This document shows, one piece after another, positions 51,567 to 61,203 of a stretch of DNA of 64,000 nt. Origin of the DNA: Candidatus Melainabacteria bacterium (GTDB lineage: Bacteria > Cyanobacteriota > Vampirovibrionia > Obscuribacterales > Obscuribacteraceae); assembly GCA_003242885.1 (NCBI GenBank), contig QKMZ01000006.1, positions 434,001-498,000 on the forward strand. The letters are read 5' to 3'. The stretch's first letter is position 1; every line of letters starts with the position of its first letter. The notes under the pieces are model-generated. The model was not told the origin of the DNA. It did not search any database and saw nothing but the letters and a program-made list of their open reading frames with translations. The translations under genes and the position numbers were made by a program.

Positions 51567-54535
51567 TATTCTGCAGGCTTAGCATTGCCTGTGGTGTCAG
51601 CAATTGATGGTGGCGCCGGCAGTGCCTGAGAAGCTTCTGACTCTTCGCCCTCATAAATGCGAATTTGATCGCGTCCACTGTTTTTCGCTACGTAAAGCGC
51701 CTTGTCAGCTCTTTCTACGAGCTCTGCTGCACTGCTCGCTTGTTTGGGGAAAGAAGCCGCACCGATAGAGCAGGAGATTCTTCCGAGCCCGGGCACATGG
51801 CAGTTTCTAATTTGACTGCAGATACGATCTCCGATTAAGGCCGCTTCAAACAGAGATGTTTCCGGCAAAATGACTCCAAACTCTTCTCCGCCGTAGCGTG
51901 CCGGTGTGTCTCCTGATCGCAAGATTGTCTTGAGAATAGAGGCAACCTGGCGGATGGCCGCGTCGCCTACCGGGTGACCGTAGGTGTCGTTGATGACCTT
52001 GAGCTTGTCCAGGTCGACCATCAGCAGCGAGCAAGACGTGCCTTTTCTCTTTGCGAGATTAAGGTCTTCCTGCAGGCGGTTTTTGAAGTAGACGTGATTG
52101 TACAGCGTCGTCAGACCATCTGTAATCGCCTGGTGTTTGACGGTAGCGAAAAGATGAGCGTGCTCGATTGCGACCGCGACCTGGTCGGCAATGGCAGCTA
52201 CCAAGCGCACTTCAGTGGGTGTCCACTCTCTGGTGTTTTCGGTTTGATGAACAATGAGCAAACCAACCAATCTATTTTCACTGACCAGCGGAGCTGCAAT
52301 TAAAGAGCGCGTTCCATTTTGATCGAGGAAGTGTCGGAACGGCATGGCACGTGAATCCATGTCGATGTCCGTGATCACGGCTATCGGTGCTTCTTGAAGT
52401 GTGGTTGCATCCGGCGGCACTTGGACAAGTTCGCCGTCATCCGTTTCCACAAAAGTCGCATAGCCTTTGCTCAATCGATCAAGGTCTATACCGAGAATTG
52501 TGTTGCGGCCCGTGATCGGCTCCGCTCTGAGTTCTGCTGGAATCAAAGGTTCTATTTGATCGTGCTCTGAATTCGGACTGAGAGCTTCGCCTGTTTTCGC
52601 CTGGAATGCCTGCATCGTAGATGCCAGAAGATTGGCGGCACGAGTGGATTTTATTGTAGGCGTATGGGAGACGCGGAAGTCCATCTGATCAGGATAGAGG
52701 CTGACGCCTTTAACGCTTTCCAGATGCCCCGCATGGCATTCATGTGTGACCACAAGTGGACCTTCGTTTCTGGGTTGAGCAATTTGCACACGCTCGACTC
52801 CCAGTGCCTTCAGCAGCTCTCCTGTGACCGTATTCAATATAGTGTCGAGATCAAGAGAACTTCTTACGGAGCGGACAATATGATTGATCAAGACTTCCTG
52901 CTCAGCCATTTGCTTTGTTCGGTTGTACAAGCGGGCGTGTTGCATAGCCAAGGTGACCTGGCGCGCGATAGCTTCTACCAGTTCGAGCTCATAATCCGTC
53001 CAAACACGAAGTCTGTCGCACTGATGCACGAGGATGATGCCCAGAGGACCTTCGTTGGTCGTAATCGGGCAGGCGATCAGCGAGCGAACCGATTTCCAAT
53101 CTTGTGACTGCTCTTCTGTCGCGTTTTCGAACAGCGGTGTATTTACGCCATCATCAAGGACATCCAGTGAAAGAATAGAGCCTTGCTGCAAAATCAGTTT
53201 GAGGACACTGTGTTTTGTGATCAATATAGATTTGTTTGCGAGTTCTGTTCCGCCTTTCTTTGGATCGGTCCATACATAGTCGAACATCAACTCGTCGTCG
53301 GACGTATCGAGCGTGCAATGCGTATCTACAAGCGCCAGGCAGCAACGGCTGGAACCAAGTGCTTGCCCTAATTCACGTACCGTAGTGTTCAAAATCTGAT
53401 CCAAATCAAGAGATTTGCGAATGGATTCGGAAACTTGATCGGTCATGTTCTTCATGTCCTGGTTCAATTCCAGGCGTGCGGCCATCTGGTTAAAGGCGCG
53501 GGCTAATAGTCCGAATTCGTCACGGGCAGGAACATTGACGCGTTTTGTAAAATCGCCGTGTCCGATCGCCAATGATTCTTTGACCAGCAATCTGATGGTG
53601 CGCGTAAAGTGCAACGTCGCCCAAAACGCCAGACCTACGGAAATGAGCACGCACGAGGCCGCAATTGCGGTGAGGAGAACCAGCCAATCATGCGCCTGTC
53701 CATAGATTTCGCTGACAGGCACACCGACGACCAGCAACCAATTCGTGGTCGGGACATGATCGAAAGCATATGCCCGTGTGACCGGGTCGGCAATTCCAAC
53801 GGCTTCGTAACTGCCTCGTTGTGCTTTAGACCCTGCTGTTACCGATTTGGCCTTGGAAAAATCTTTGCCTTGCCAGTATTCATTTTGCAAAGTGCGGGCG
53901 ATAACACGTTTTTGGCTGTCCACCACTGCAATTACAGTGTCGCTGTTGTCGCTCAATCCGTGAAACAAGCTAAGCACCGAATCAAGGTCAACAGATGCGA
54001 GCATCACGCCTTGATCTTTGATCGGCACTACCACCAGCACAGACGGGTCACCACAGACCGGCGAATGTGTATAACCGCTAATTGCCGGGGTTCCGGACCT
54101 TTCTACAGTGGCAATGAATTCTTTTGTTGTTGAGTCGAGCGTGACTGCAGTTGTTCTTGCTTTGACTCCGTATTGTCCTCGCTCGGCGGCGGCAATCAGT
54201 TTGCCGTCTTTGAGCAGAGCCAAATCGTGCCATTGTTTTTCGGCCTTGAGCGCTGTTTCGAAAATCTTCTGAGTGGCGTCTACCTTGCCCCCACGTAGGG
54301 CCGCAAGTTGAGCAATTGCACAGGCTGTTTCGATCTGTGTCTGAGTCCACTGATGCAGGCTGCGAACCGCAATGGCGGCCTGGAAAGTGGTGGCACGAGA
54401 GGCTTCCAGCCTGAGTGTCTGGTAAGACTTATATAAGGTGAAGCTGCCGATGGCGATTAACGGCGCAGCCACTCCAAGACACAAGAGGAGCATTCTTGTG
54501 CGGATACTACAGGGGTTGGATAGCGATCTCAGCAC
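51566..54535 (-). CDS. Membrane diguanylate cyclase: Cache-HAMP-GAF-GAF-GGDEF
   Basis: 989 residues. TM1 (about 13-33), a periplasmic dCache-like sensor (about 35-280), TM2 (about 285-310), HAMP (about 310-360), two GAF-type domains (about 385-540 and 560-800, the second with a long insertion) and a GGDEF domain (about 805-965). The active site reads GGEEF near residue 882, and RSGD five residues before it forms the inhibitory I-site (RxxD). It therefore should make cyclic-di-GMP with product feedback in response to small external ligands. Its stop is coupled to the HAD phosphatase start. No EAL phosphodiesterase is nearby. Confidence 0.9.
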   Translation of the reverse strand: MLRSLSNPCSIRTRMLLLCLGVAAPLIAIGSFTLYKSYQTLRLEASRATTFQAAIAVRSLHQWTQTQIETACAIAQLAALRGGKVDATQKIFETALKAEKQWHDLALLKDGKLIAAAERGQYGVKARTTAVTLDSTTKEFIATVERSGTPAISGYTHSPVCGDPSVLVVVPIKDQGVMLASVDLDSVLSLFHGLSDNSDTVIAVVDSQKRVIARTLQNEYWQGKDFSKAKSVTAGSKAQRGSYEAVGIADPVTRAYAFDHVPTTNWLLVVGVPVSEIYGQAHDWLVLLTAIAASCVLISVGLAFWATLHFTRTIRLLVKESLAIGHGDFTKRVNVPARDEFGLLARAFNQMAARLELNQDMKNMTDQVSESIRKSLDLDQILNTTVRELGQALGSSRCCLALVDTHCTLDTSDDELMFDYVWTDPKKGGTELANKSILITKHSVLKLILQQGSILSLDVLDDGVNTPLFENATEEQSQDWKSVRSLIACPITTNEGPLGIILVHQCDRLRVWTDYELELVEAIARQVTLAMQHARLYNRTKQMAEQEVLINHIVRSVRSSLDLDTILNTVTGELLKALGVERVQIAQPRNEGPLVVTHECHAGHLESVKGVSLYPDQMDFRVSHTPTIKSTRAANLLASTMQAFQAKTGEALSPNSEHDQIEPLIPAELRAEPITGRNTILGIDLDRLSKGYATFVETDDGELVQVPPDATTLQEAPIAVITDIDMDSRAMPFRHFLDQNGTRSLIAAPLVSENRLVGLLIVHQTENTREWTPTEVRLVAAIADQVAVAIEHAHLFATVKHQAITDGLTTLYNHVYFKNRLQEDLNLAKRKGTSCSLLMVDLDKLKVINDTYGHPVGDAAIRQVASILKTILRSGDTPARYGGEEFGVILPETSLFEAALIGDRICSQIRNCHVPGLGRISCSIGAASFPKQASSAAELVERADKALYVAKNSGRDQIRIYEGEESEASQALPAPPSIADTTGNAKPAE

Positions 54536-54710
54536 TGCCAGACCTGCGTTTTACGGAGTGGAAGAATATCGGGTGCCGTTTGGTTGATGTCCCATGGAGC
54601 CAAGGATTCCAGTGAGATTATAAGTGTTATTTAAAAGAGTAAAAGAGTCTATTTGTTTTAGAAATGACGTTTTTACTAAAACGAGTGGGGAAAATACGTA
54701 TTGAATTAGG

Positions 54711-55916
54711 TTAATTTCTGCGGCTCGAGCCAGCCAGAGCTCGCTCTTGAGCGGTTTCCTTTTCGGCCGTGAGCAAGCACTCAAAGGCTTTATCGGTGTC
54801 GAGCGGAACTTTGTTTTCCAAATCGAGAGTAAGTCCCATCCGCATGGCTAAAAGGATTTCCTCGCCGGCTTTCTCCTTATTGCCCTGGCGCAGATAGACA
54901 TCTACTTTCACCATCCGTGCTACCAGGCATTGCTCATCGAATTCCAATGCGCGCTCAGAAAGATTGATGGCATCAACAAGCTCACCGTCCGCAAACGCAG
55001 CACAGGCGGCGGCGGCGAGCAATGTACCTTTGAGTTCGCCATCTACATTCGGGTAATTTGATGTAAGCAAAAATGCTTGTCTGGATTTTTTGTATTCCCT
55101 GCGGCGGTAGGTAAGAATGCCTTCAAGAAAGTTTGCATATAAGGGATGGCGATATTCAGATTTCAGTCTGCCGAGCAAACGTTTTGCCTGACGGCGTAAT
55201 CCGGCGCGATCATAAAGTAGTCCAACCCGGAAGGCCAGACGTGCGTTTTCGGGGCTGGCGTGCCAGGTAGAAATTGCTCTTCTCAGTTCGTCAGATGCGG
55301 CAGGTCTGGTCAGCTCCGAGAACCAGAGACGCACACGAGCGGTGCGCATCATCCACACATAAATTGCGCCCAGAACGACGTGCACCGTGACCAGTGGCAT
55401 GCGAGCAGCGATTGGAGCCATGGACATTGCCACGCTCCACTTTGTGCCGCCAAATCCAACCAGCGCAAGGATTGGCTCTGCTATGAGGTTAAGACCGAGT
55501 ACAAAGGCCGCTGTATACCCGATCACTGTAGATAAGAAAGGGTGCGGTCTGAAAAGCAGAGCCGGCAACAGCAATAGAGCGAGAATGCACTGAATGATCT
55601 CGCCTGCAAACAATGAAGGGATGACGAAACGTTCGGAGGTCAAACCGGCAGGAATTGCTTCATACCAAATGAATCCGTACGTAAAGCTCTTAATGAAGCC
55701 ACCGAGAAACTCGGTCGTCACAGTCGTCGCTCGCAAATCGAGAAAAACGAAAAGCGGGAAGATGACAAAGACGACGAGTCGCCAGGCAAAAGCCCGGTCT
55801 TCATCGTTCAAATCTTCTTTTGCCAGCCGGTATCGTTCAGTCCACAAGCGATATAGCGTACTTGCCGCTATGACGGTTGTGAGAAGCGCTACGCACCACA
55901 GGTAAACCTGATTCAT
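54711..55916 (-). CDS. Inactive paralog of the neighbouring M50-type protease, with TPR region
   Basis: 401 residues: about five hydrophobic helices followed by a TPR-like helical region (about 215-385). It aligns end to end with the product of the gene just upstream (shared FLGG, RxRLWFxExT and repeat layout), but the protease motif HELGH is replaced by D60-L-R-A-T64 and the second ligand segment AGN reads AGE. It is therefore a pseudoprotease, perhaps a regulatory or substrate-presenting partner. Same strand as tatC and the M50 gene, 84 bases downstream. No strong ribosome site before ATG 55916. Confidence 0.75.
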   Translation of the reverse strand: MNQVYLWCVALLTTVIAASTLYRLWTERYRLAKEDLNDEDRAFAWRLVVFVIFPLFVFLDLRATTVTTEFLGGFIKSFTYGFIWYEAIPAGLTSERFVIPSLFAGEIIQCILALLLLPALLFRPHPFLSTVIGYTAAFVLGLNLIAEPILALVGFGGTKWSVAMSMAPIAARMPLVTVHVVLGAIYVWMMRTARVRLWFSELTRPAASDELRRAISTWHASPENARLAFRVGLLYDRAGLRRQAKRLLGRLKSEYRHPLYANFLEGILTYRRREYKKSRQAFLLTSNYPNVDGELKGTLLAAAACAAFADGELVDAINLSERALEFDEQCLVARMVKVDVYLRQGNKEKAGEEILLAMRMGLTLDLENKVPLDTDKAFECLLTAEKETAQERALAGSSRRN

Positions 55917-56000
55917 ATGAGTTGCTTGTAATGTCTAGCCGGGGTTTCCAATTTGGCTTGTCATTATAAGTAAGCGCAAGACGTCAAGTCTGAAATCTAT

Positions 56001-57194
56001 TCACTCCTTGGCAACGCTTCCTTGCTTTGCAATTGCTAATTCTCGCGGGATCAGGTCCGGGAGTGCCAGATCTAGCCATTTTCTTTCTTGCGCAGAATAG
56101 AGATCAACTTCGGCTCGATCGTAAAGACCAGCTTTATTAAGTAAAACGGCCCTGTGAAAAAGACCGTCGCCCACATCCGGCAGAACCTTAATTGCCATTG
56201 TGTACGCCCATACGGCGTTTCCCCACCGTTCGGTGTTTGCCAGCTTTGACTGAGGCACGCGCAGCAGGCGCTCGTCCTCTGCCAGTCCGATTGCAATGAA
56301 TGCCTTGCCTCGCAAAAGTGGTTCGGCCTCGAGATTCTCTGCCAATTTTTTGAAACAGCCGATAGCCTGGTCCGTTTTTCCTTGCGCGTGGCGGACCCAC
56401 CCTTCTAATAAATGAGTATCGGGCAGGTTCGGGTCGACAGCAAAAGCTTCGTTGACGCAAGCAAGCGCTTGATGGTCCAGGCCAGCCGTATAAAAGGACC
56501 AACCTACTTCCAGAAGGTGCTCTGCAGTCGGTACGCGTTGTGCTTTCGCTTGTACGAAGTGATGTTTTCTTGCCCATGAAGGATTGGTTTTTTCTGCAAA
56601 CCACAATCTCAGTCGCTGGGAGTAAACACAATAAACCATCACCCCAACCGTAAGCGCGTGTGAAACGCCTATCGCAATCACAGCGCCCCTTTCCGGGTTG
56701 CTGTAGATAATCCGCCAGTCTCCGTAGAACCCAAAAATCGACATTATGGTGTAGAAGATAAGCGTTTCACCAATTGACCAGAGCGCAGAATAAGTGCAGA
56801 GTGCCACCACCCATGGTGTCTTAGCCATGACCGCAATCCACAAGAAAATCAATCCTGTTAAAACCTGCATAGCATTTCCGGCTAGAAAAATCGTCAAATA
56901 TTGAGCGGAATTGAAGCTGCCATCAGGTGTTACAGACCCCCAGAGAATTCCATAATGGAAGTCACTCACGGTTCCACCCAACAAAAAAATGGCAGCGACG
57001 TGGCCAAGTTCGTGAATCATTACCACCGCGGGCAGTATCAATAGCATTGAAGCCTGTTTCAAAATATGGCGATCTACAGCTGTGAGCTGATCGTCTACAA
57101 TTCCAGCCCAGCCTCTCTTTAGAAGGATAGCTGTGTAGATCATGATTGGAATCATGAGCCAAACAGTGAGGTCATGCTCGTAGAGCCAATTCAT
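56001..57194 (-). CDS. M50/site-2-protease-like membrane peptidase with TPR domain
   Basis: 397 residues. Membrane part (residues 1-200) with the zinc motif H61-E-L-G-H65 inside the helix LPAVVMIHELGHVAAIFLLGG, and a later AGNAMQVLTG helix that can supply further ligands, as in intramembrane site-2 proteases. The cytoplasmic C-terminal half has TPR-type helix pairs (LLEVGWSFYTAGLDHQALACVNEAFAVDPNLPDTHLLEG). Probably cleaves membrane-anchored regulators such as anti-sigma factors; this role is by analogy. It begins 3 bases after tatC and is followed by an inactive paralog. Confidence 0.82.
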   Translation of the reverse strand: MNWLYEHDLTVWLMIPIMIYTAILLKRGWAGIVDDQLTAVDRHILKQASMLLILPAVVMIHELGHVAAIFLLGGTVSDFHYGILWGSVTPDGSFNSAQYLTIFLAGNAMQVLTGLIFLWIAVMAKTPWVVALCTYSALWSIGETLIFYTIMSIFGFYGDWRIIYSNPERGAVIAIGVSHALTVGVMVYCVYSQRLRLWFAEKTNPSWARKHHFVQAKAQRVPTAEHLLEVGWSFYTAGLDHQALACVNEAFAVDPNLPDTHLLEGWVRHAQGKTDQAIGCFKKLAENLEAEPLLRGKAFIAIGLAEDERLLRVPQSKLANTERWGNAVWAYTMAIKVLPDVGDGLFHRAVLLNKAGLYDRAEVDLYSAQERKWLDLALPDLIPRELAIAKQGSVAKE

Positions 57195-57197
57195 GCT

Positions 57198-58076
57198 TTA
57201 CTTGCCGAAAAATTTGACCAAAATAATTGAGAGTCCGTAGAGTGCTACCAGAGCTGCCATAGTCACCAGCATCGAAAACGCAGTCGGGTCGGGCGTTACA
57301 ACCGCTGCCAGTATGCCGGCTCCAAAAATTGCGTAACGCCAAAACTTGAGCAGATGTGTCGAGGTTACCAGACCGGTGAAAGACAATGCGCAAATTACCA
57401 GTGGCAATTGGAAACAAAGACCCATATAAAGAAGAAACGAGCTAACCAAGGAAACATAGAAATCCAGCCGTTGATGGACTTGAATCACACCTTCACCGAA
57501 ACTGGCAAAGAAGTGAAGCATGCCCGGCAATACGCAGAAGTATGCAAACGCCACGCCTGTGAAAAAGAGAAGTGGGCTACAAATGACGATCGGCAGGACT
57601 ACCTTCTTTTCGGTTTTCGTCAGTCCTGGAGCGATAAAACGACAAAGCTCGTTAAGTATGAACGGCGCGGCAATCACGAGACCCGTGTAAAAGCTGACCT
57701 TTAAGTAGACGATAATCGGCTCTTCCAGAGAAAGTGCCTGGAATGGAATGTTGCCCGCCGGAGCTTTGAGTATACGCAAAATATCCTTGCCAAAATAGAG
57801 CGCAATGGAAACACCGATGAGCACTGCAAAGAACGAACGGATAATTCCCATCCTGAGTTCTTCCAAATGCTCAATGACGGACATTACATGTCCTTCGCCA
57901 TCCTTGGGAGCGGTGTCAGTATCTCCGGAATCTACTGAGTCCGACATCAGCGACAGCGCGCTGCCTTCGTCGTCACGGATGGATTCAGCAACCAAAGCAG
58001 TATTCTGCGCCTCCGTCGATACGGCCTCGACGGGGGACTGCTGCTCCAGGTTCTCTTGATGTAGATCAGAGGTCAC
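57198..58076 (-). CDS. tatC: Twin-arginine translocase subunit TatC
   Basis: Six-helix receptor of the Tat pathway for folded proteins. HLEELRMGIIRSFFAVLIG is the conserved N-terminal signal-recognition region, followed by FIAPGLTKTEKK and helices through VVTPDPTAFSMLVTMAALVALYG. The core starts at about residue 65; 64 acidic residues precede it, which is longer than usual, and the true start could be a later ATG (57881). GTG 58076 has a poor ribosome site. Cotranscribed with the M50 protease and its paralog; no tatA or tatB is in the window. Confidence 0.92.
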   Translation of the reverse strand: MTSDLHQENLEQQSPVEAVSTEAQNTALVAESIRDDEGSALSLMSDSVDSGDTDTAPKDGEGHVMSVIEHLEELRMGIIRSFFAVLIGVSIALYFGKDILRILKAPAGNIPFQALSLEEPIIVYLKVSFYTGLVIAAPFILNELCRFIAPGLTKTEKKVVLPIVICSPLLFFTGVAFAYFCVLPGMLHFFASFGEGVIQVHQRLDFYVSLVSSFLLYMGLCFQLPLVICALSFTGLVTSTHLLKFWRYAIFGAGILAAVVTPDPTAFSMLVTMAALVALYGLSIILVKFFGK

Positions 58077-58208
58077 TTGCGGTAAACGTCACAGGTTATA
58101 GAAGCTAATGATAATGCGCCTCTCGGCAATCGTCCACAGAGACGGTTTATTTGTTTAACCACGGCTTCTTTCAGGCTTGTCAGTCCCCCTGACATGCTGC
58201 GAAAGAGA

Positions 58209-59009
58209 CTATTTGTTGGGACCGCGTTTTGATGAAATGAAGCCGAGAGCTACACCGGCTGCAACAGCGACATTCAAGGACTCAGAGCGCTCACTGATTG
58301 GAATTGCTATGATTCTGTCTGCCTTGCCCATATCTTCGTCAGCTAAGCCATTTCCTTCGTTGCCTAGTAGCAATGCCAGTCTTTCCGGAAAGTCCGCGGT
58401 CCAGAGATTTTCTTCTGCATTCTGATCCATTGCGAAGCTTGTGATTTGATGAGCTTTTAGTTGTTCTATCACTTCATCAAAATGCACGTCGGCAACAACA
58501 GGTAATGCAAATAGAGCGCCCATTGCAGAGCGAACGACTTTGGGGCTATATGGATCGACAGTACCCTTTGTAAGCACGACTGCAGTGGCTCCAAATGCCA
58601 ATCCGGCGCGCACTATTGTTCCTAGATTTCCGGGGTCTTGCACCGTATCTGCCACTATTATGAAAGCATCTTGCTTGCTTAAAACATCTGCCAGCTCGTA
58701 CCTTTTGATATGGGCTGTTGCCAAAATCCCTTGCGGTGTCTCAGTTGTAGCCAGTTGTGAAAAGAGAGAATCTTCTACGACGACAATTTCGTCTATCTCC
58801 AGGTTTGGCATGCCACCCATGCCGTTTTGCAAATAGGTGTTGCTAACGATTATGTCTTCGATTTCAATGCCATTAGAAAAGGCTTCCTGGAGCAGCTTTG
58901 CGCCTTCCAGAAGAAACATTCCGCTCTCTCTTCGACCCTTACGGTCGTGCAGAGATCTCACTGTTTTGAGCAGTGGATTGGCGGTACTGGCTATTTCTTT
59001 TACTTTCAC
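58209..59009 (-). CDS. TrmH/SpoU-family RNA 2'-O-methyltransferase
   Basis: SAM-dependent ribose methylase with the trefoil-knot SPOUT fold. Residues 1-95 form a small substrate-binding domain; the SPOUT domain carries VQDPGNLGTIVRAGLAFGA (motif 1), LLLGNEGNGL (motif 2) and IPISERSESLNVAVAAGVAL (motif 3). 266 residues fits rlmB/trmH relatives. The start is GTG 59009. It lies just beyond the rplT terminator, whose T-run ends 13 bases before the start. The target RNA (23S rRNA or tRNA) is not determined. Confidence 0.9.
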   Translation of the reverse strand: MKVKEIASTANPLLKTVRSLHDRKGRRESGMFLLEGAKLLQEAFSNGIEIEDIIVSNTYLQNGMGGMPNLEIDEIVVVEDSLFSQLATTETPQGILATAHIKRYELADVLSKQDAFIIVADTVQDPGNLGTIVRAGLAFGATAVVLTKGTVDPYSPKVVRSAMGALFALPVVADVHFDEVIEQLKAHQITSFAMDQNAEENLWTADFPERLALLLGNEGNGLADEDMGKADRIIAIPISERSESLNVAVAAGVALGFISSKRGPNK

Positions 59010-59021
59010 TTGGGTGTGCTA

Positions 59022-59053
59022 AAAGAGTAAAGGGCGACGCGATGCGCCGCCCT
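59022..59053 (-). terminator. Intrinsic terminator of the infC-rpmI-rplT operon
   Basis: A 9-bp stem (GGGCG-G-CGC pairing with GCG-T-CGCCC, loop ATC, 59033-59053 read on the minus strand) followed by TTTACTCTTTT. It ends 13 bases before the GTG of the SpoU methylase gene. Confidence 0.82.
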
Positions 59054-59091
59054 CAGGAGATTTGAAACGTTCCGGCAATGCCAGAACATCG

Positions 59092-59457
59092 CTATTTCTT
59101 ACGACCGACAGCGGCTTTGGCTGCGTCGACGAGACCAGCAAATGCTTTTTCATCGGTTACTGCCATGTGTGCCAAAACCTTGCGGTTGAGGTTGATGCCT
59201 TCTTTTTGCAGACCGTGCATGAACAGCGAATAGCTCAGTCCATTGGCGCGGGTACCGGCGTTTATGCGGGTGATCCAGAGGCGTCTGAAATCACGTTTGC
59301 GCTTTCTTCTGTCAGCAAATGCATTGCGCCATGCGCGCATAATTGCTTGGTTGGCGGCGATGAAAAGTCTCGATTTCGAGCCGCGAAAACCTTTTGCGTA
59401 CTTGAGGATTTTCTTGTGCCGTTTTTGCAGCACATTCCCACGTTTTACTCTAGCCAT
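59092..59457 (-). CDS. rplT: 50S ribosomal protein L20
   Basis: 121 residues. Basic N-terminal extension ([28 protein letters not shown]) that threads into 23S rRNA, then the globular part with [13 protein letters not shown]. Essential for early 50S assembly and often a translational autoregulator of the infC-rpmI-rplT operon, of which this is the last gene. The 163-base gap after rpmI holds small hairpins (such as TTGGC/GCCAA) that might belong to an L20-binding leader. Confidence 0.97.
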   Translation of the reverse strand: MARVKRGNVLQKRHKKILKYAKGFRGSKSRLFIAANQAIMRAWRNAFADRRKRKRDFRRLWITRINAGTRANGLSYSLFMHGLQKEGINLNRKVLAHMAVTDEKAFAGLVDAAKAAVGRKK

Positions 59458-59620
59458 CTTTATCTCCTTCTTGGCCCACTAATGGGCTCAGGGTTTGTGT
59501 GGTGTTCCTTCGGAATGTGCTTCTTGGCAATGCCAAGCGCGAAACCAGCCATCGGAGAGGAGACTTCCTTATGCAAGGCGCTCGCTCATTCGAAGGAATG
59601 CGAACATGTACAAAGACTTC

Positions 59621-59830
59621 TTAGCGAAGGTACTTGGTGTACGGGAAGCACTCCAGGATGTTGTCTTCCTGGGTTTTATCGAGAGGAGCCCATCCTCTCA
59701 GTTTTCTCTTGACATTGGCCGACATCCATTCGTTGATGTGGCGCTTGCCGGCTTGGCGGCGCAGGACTTTGCCGGTACCGGTTATTTTGAACCGGCGGGC
59801 GGCCGCCTTGTTGGTCTTCATCTTAGGCAT
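59621..59830 (-). CDS. rpmI: 50S ribosomal protein L35
   Basis: 69 residues, standard bL35: PKMKTNKAAARRFKITGTGKV at the start, a basic hairpin (RRQAGKRH) and a hydrophilic C-terminus. Second gene of the infC operon. A weak hairpin with CCCCA/TGGGG (59924-59937) lies between infC and this gene and could act as an attenuator. Confidence 0.96.
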   Translation of the reverse strand: MPKMKTNKAAARRFKITGTGKVLRRQAGKRHINEWMSANVKRKLRGWAPLDKTQEDNILECFPYTKYLR

Positions 59831-60078
59831 TGCCAGTGACCCTTTTCGTTCTTATTAGTGGATACGAATTACGTTTTGCCGGGTTCGGCTAACGTTTCAC
59901 CATCCCTTAGACAGTGAATTAAACCCCAGTTTTGGGGTCCGGCTTTTCCGCGAGCAAAGATTGCCCCTGCGGCGGAATTGCAGAGAGGTCCATGATAACA
60001 GACTTGTCTCCAATTATGGCTGCCTGTCAACGATTGCTAAATGTTTTAGCAATCGAAAGCTCCAGAAGCCCTGGTTAA
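59831..60078 (-). promoter_or_regulatory. infC-rpmI intercistronic region with hairpins
   Basis: Contains the hairpin CGATTGCTAAA/TTTAGCAATCG (60031-60055, 11 bp, loop of 3) 23 bases after infC and a CCCCA/TGGGG hairpin at 59924-59937. Neither is followed by a good T-run. They may be processing or L20 autoregulation elements. Confidence 0.4.
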
Positions 60079-60684
60079 CTATGCGCCTGCTTTAGGCGGC
60101 TCTGGTTTTTCCAATGGTTGTGGCTTACCACGCTGAGGAATTGCAGAAAGGATCATAATGACGCTCTTTCCTTCCAAGCGTGGCTCTCTATCGATGATTG
60201 CCAGCTCTTTCAGCTCGTTCGAAAAACGGTTCATCAAGTCGATAGCCATCTTGCTGTGCTGCATTTCGCGACCGCGCAACATGATGACGACCTTGATCTT
60301 ATCGCCCTCGTTGAGGAATTTCTGCGCGTTTCGAAGCTTCACGTTGTAATCGTGCTCTTCGATTTTGTAGCGCATCTTTATCTCTTTGACATCGACGATA
60401 TGATGCTTTTTCTTGGTTTCGCGCTCTTTCTTTTGTTGATCGAATTTGAATCGACCGTAATCCATAATCCTGGCTACGGGCGGATTGGCATCGGGCTGAA
60501 CAAGGAAAAGGTCGAGACCACGTTCGCGCGCTGTATTCAGCGCCTCGCGTGTGGGAACGATGCCCAGCTGGTTGCCTTCTTCGTCAATTAGGCGTACCTC
60601 TCTGTCCCTTATGCGCTCATTCAAAAGCGGCATGTCGCGTCTGGGATCGTTGGGGCGGCGTACATCACCTTTGTCTATGCTCAA
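60079..60684 (-). CDS. infC: Translation initiation factor IF-3
   Basis: Binds the 30S subunit and checks start codon and initiator tRNA. N-domain PLLNERIRDREVRLIDEEGNQLG, a Lys-rich linker with KFDQQKKERETKKKHH, and the C-domain with KEIKMRYKIEEHDYNVKLR and VIMLRGREMQHSKMA. 201 residues because of short tails. The start is TTG 60684 with GAGGAG at good spacing; the rare-start habit of infC (usually ATT) is an autoregulatory device. Begins the infC-rpmI-rplT operon. Confidence 0.95.
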   Translation of the reverse strand: MSIDKGDVRRPNDPRRDMPLLNERIRDREVRLIDEEGNQLGIVPTREALNTARERGLDLFLVQPDANPPVARIMDYGRFKFDQQKKERETKKKHHIVDVKEIKMRYKIEEHDYNVKLRNAQKFLNEGDKIKVVIMLRGREMQHSKMAIDLMNRFSNELKELAIIDREPRLEGKSVIMILSAIPQRGKPQPLEKPEPPKAGA

Positions 60685-60743
60685 GCGTTCTCCTCAAGAT
60701 TGGGACCGATTATTAATAGTTGCCATTTGGCAAACGAAAAAAC

Positions 60744-60826
60744 TGCCGAAGGTGGGACTTGAACCCACAAGCCCTTGCGAGCACTACGCCCTGAACGTAG
60801 CGTGTTTGCCATTTCACCACTTCGGC
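60744..60826 (-). tRNA. tRNA-Leu (anticodon CAG)
   Basis: An 83-base class II tRNA. The acceptor stem GCCGAAG pairs with CTTCGGC, with discriminator A at 60744. The anticodon stem CTACG/CGTAG encloses loop TTCAGGG (anticodon CAG). A variable arm (TGCTCGCAAGGGCT) and T arm GTGGG-TTCAAGT-CCCAC follow. CCA is not encoded. It reads CUG codons. Located between infC and rpsR. Confidence 0.95.
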
Positions 60827-60893
60827 GCGTGCCAACGATTCTACACCAAATTACAACTGGTTAATTCGTTGGCGCTTTGACTATTCAGGGACC

Positions 60894-61133
60894 TTAACCG
60901 TCAGCGGTATATGCCATGAGGGCGATGTCTCTGGCGCGCTTGATGGCGACTGTCAGGCTTCTTTGGTGCGATGCGCAGTTACCGGAAATGCGTCTCGGGA
61001 GGATTTTGCCTCTTTCTGTGACGAATTTTTTCAAGCGGTTCGGATCTTTGTAATCAATATGTTCGACCTTATCGGCGCAGAATCCGCAAGTCTTGCGGCG
61101 GCGGGGCGGTCCATCTTGATTCATGCGTGACAT
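60894..61133 (-). CDS. rpsR: 30S ribosomal protein S18
   Basis: 79 residues. An N-terminal zinc-type site of the C+ form (CGFCADK with a later CASHQR) and the RNA-binding core [21 protein letters not shown]. Third gene of rpsF-ssb-rpsR, the classic arrangement; S6 and S18 bind each other in the 30S platform. Confidence 0.97.
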   Translation of the reverse strand: MSRMNQDGPPRRRKTCGFCADKVEHIDYKDPNRLKKFVTERGKILPRRISGNCASHQRSLTVAIKRARDIALMAYTADG

Positions 61134-61203
61134 TTCATTCTTCCTTTATCTATAAGTAGTGGGTTGTAGGGGCGTTAAAGGCGCCCGAAAAAGCGGGAGT
61201 TGT

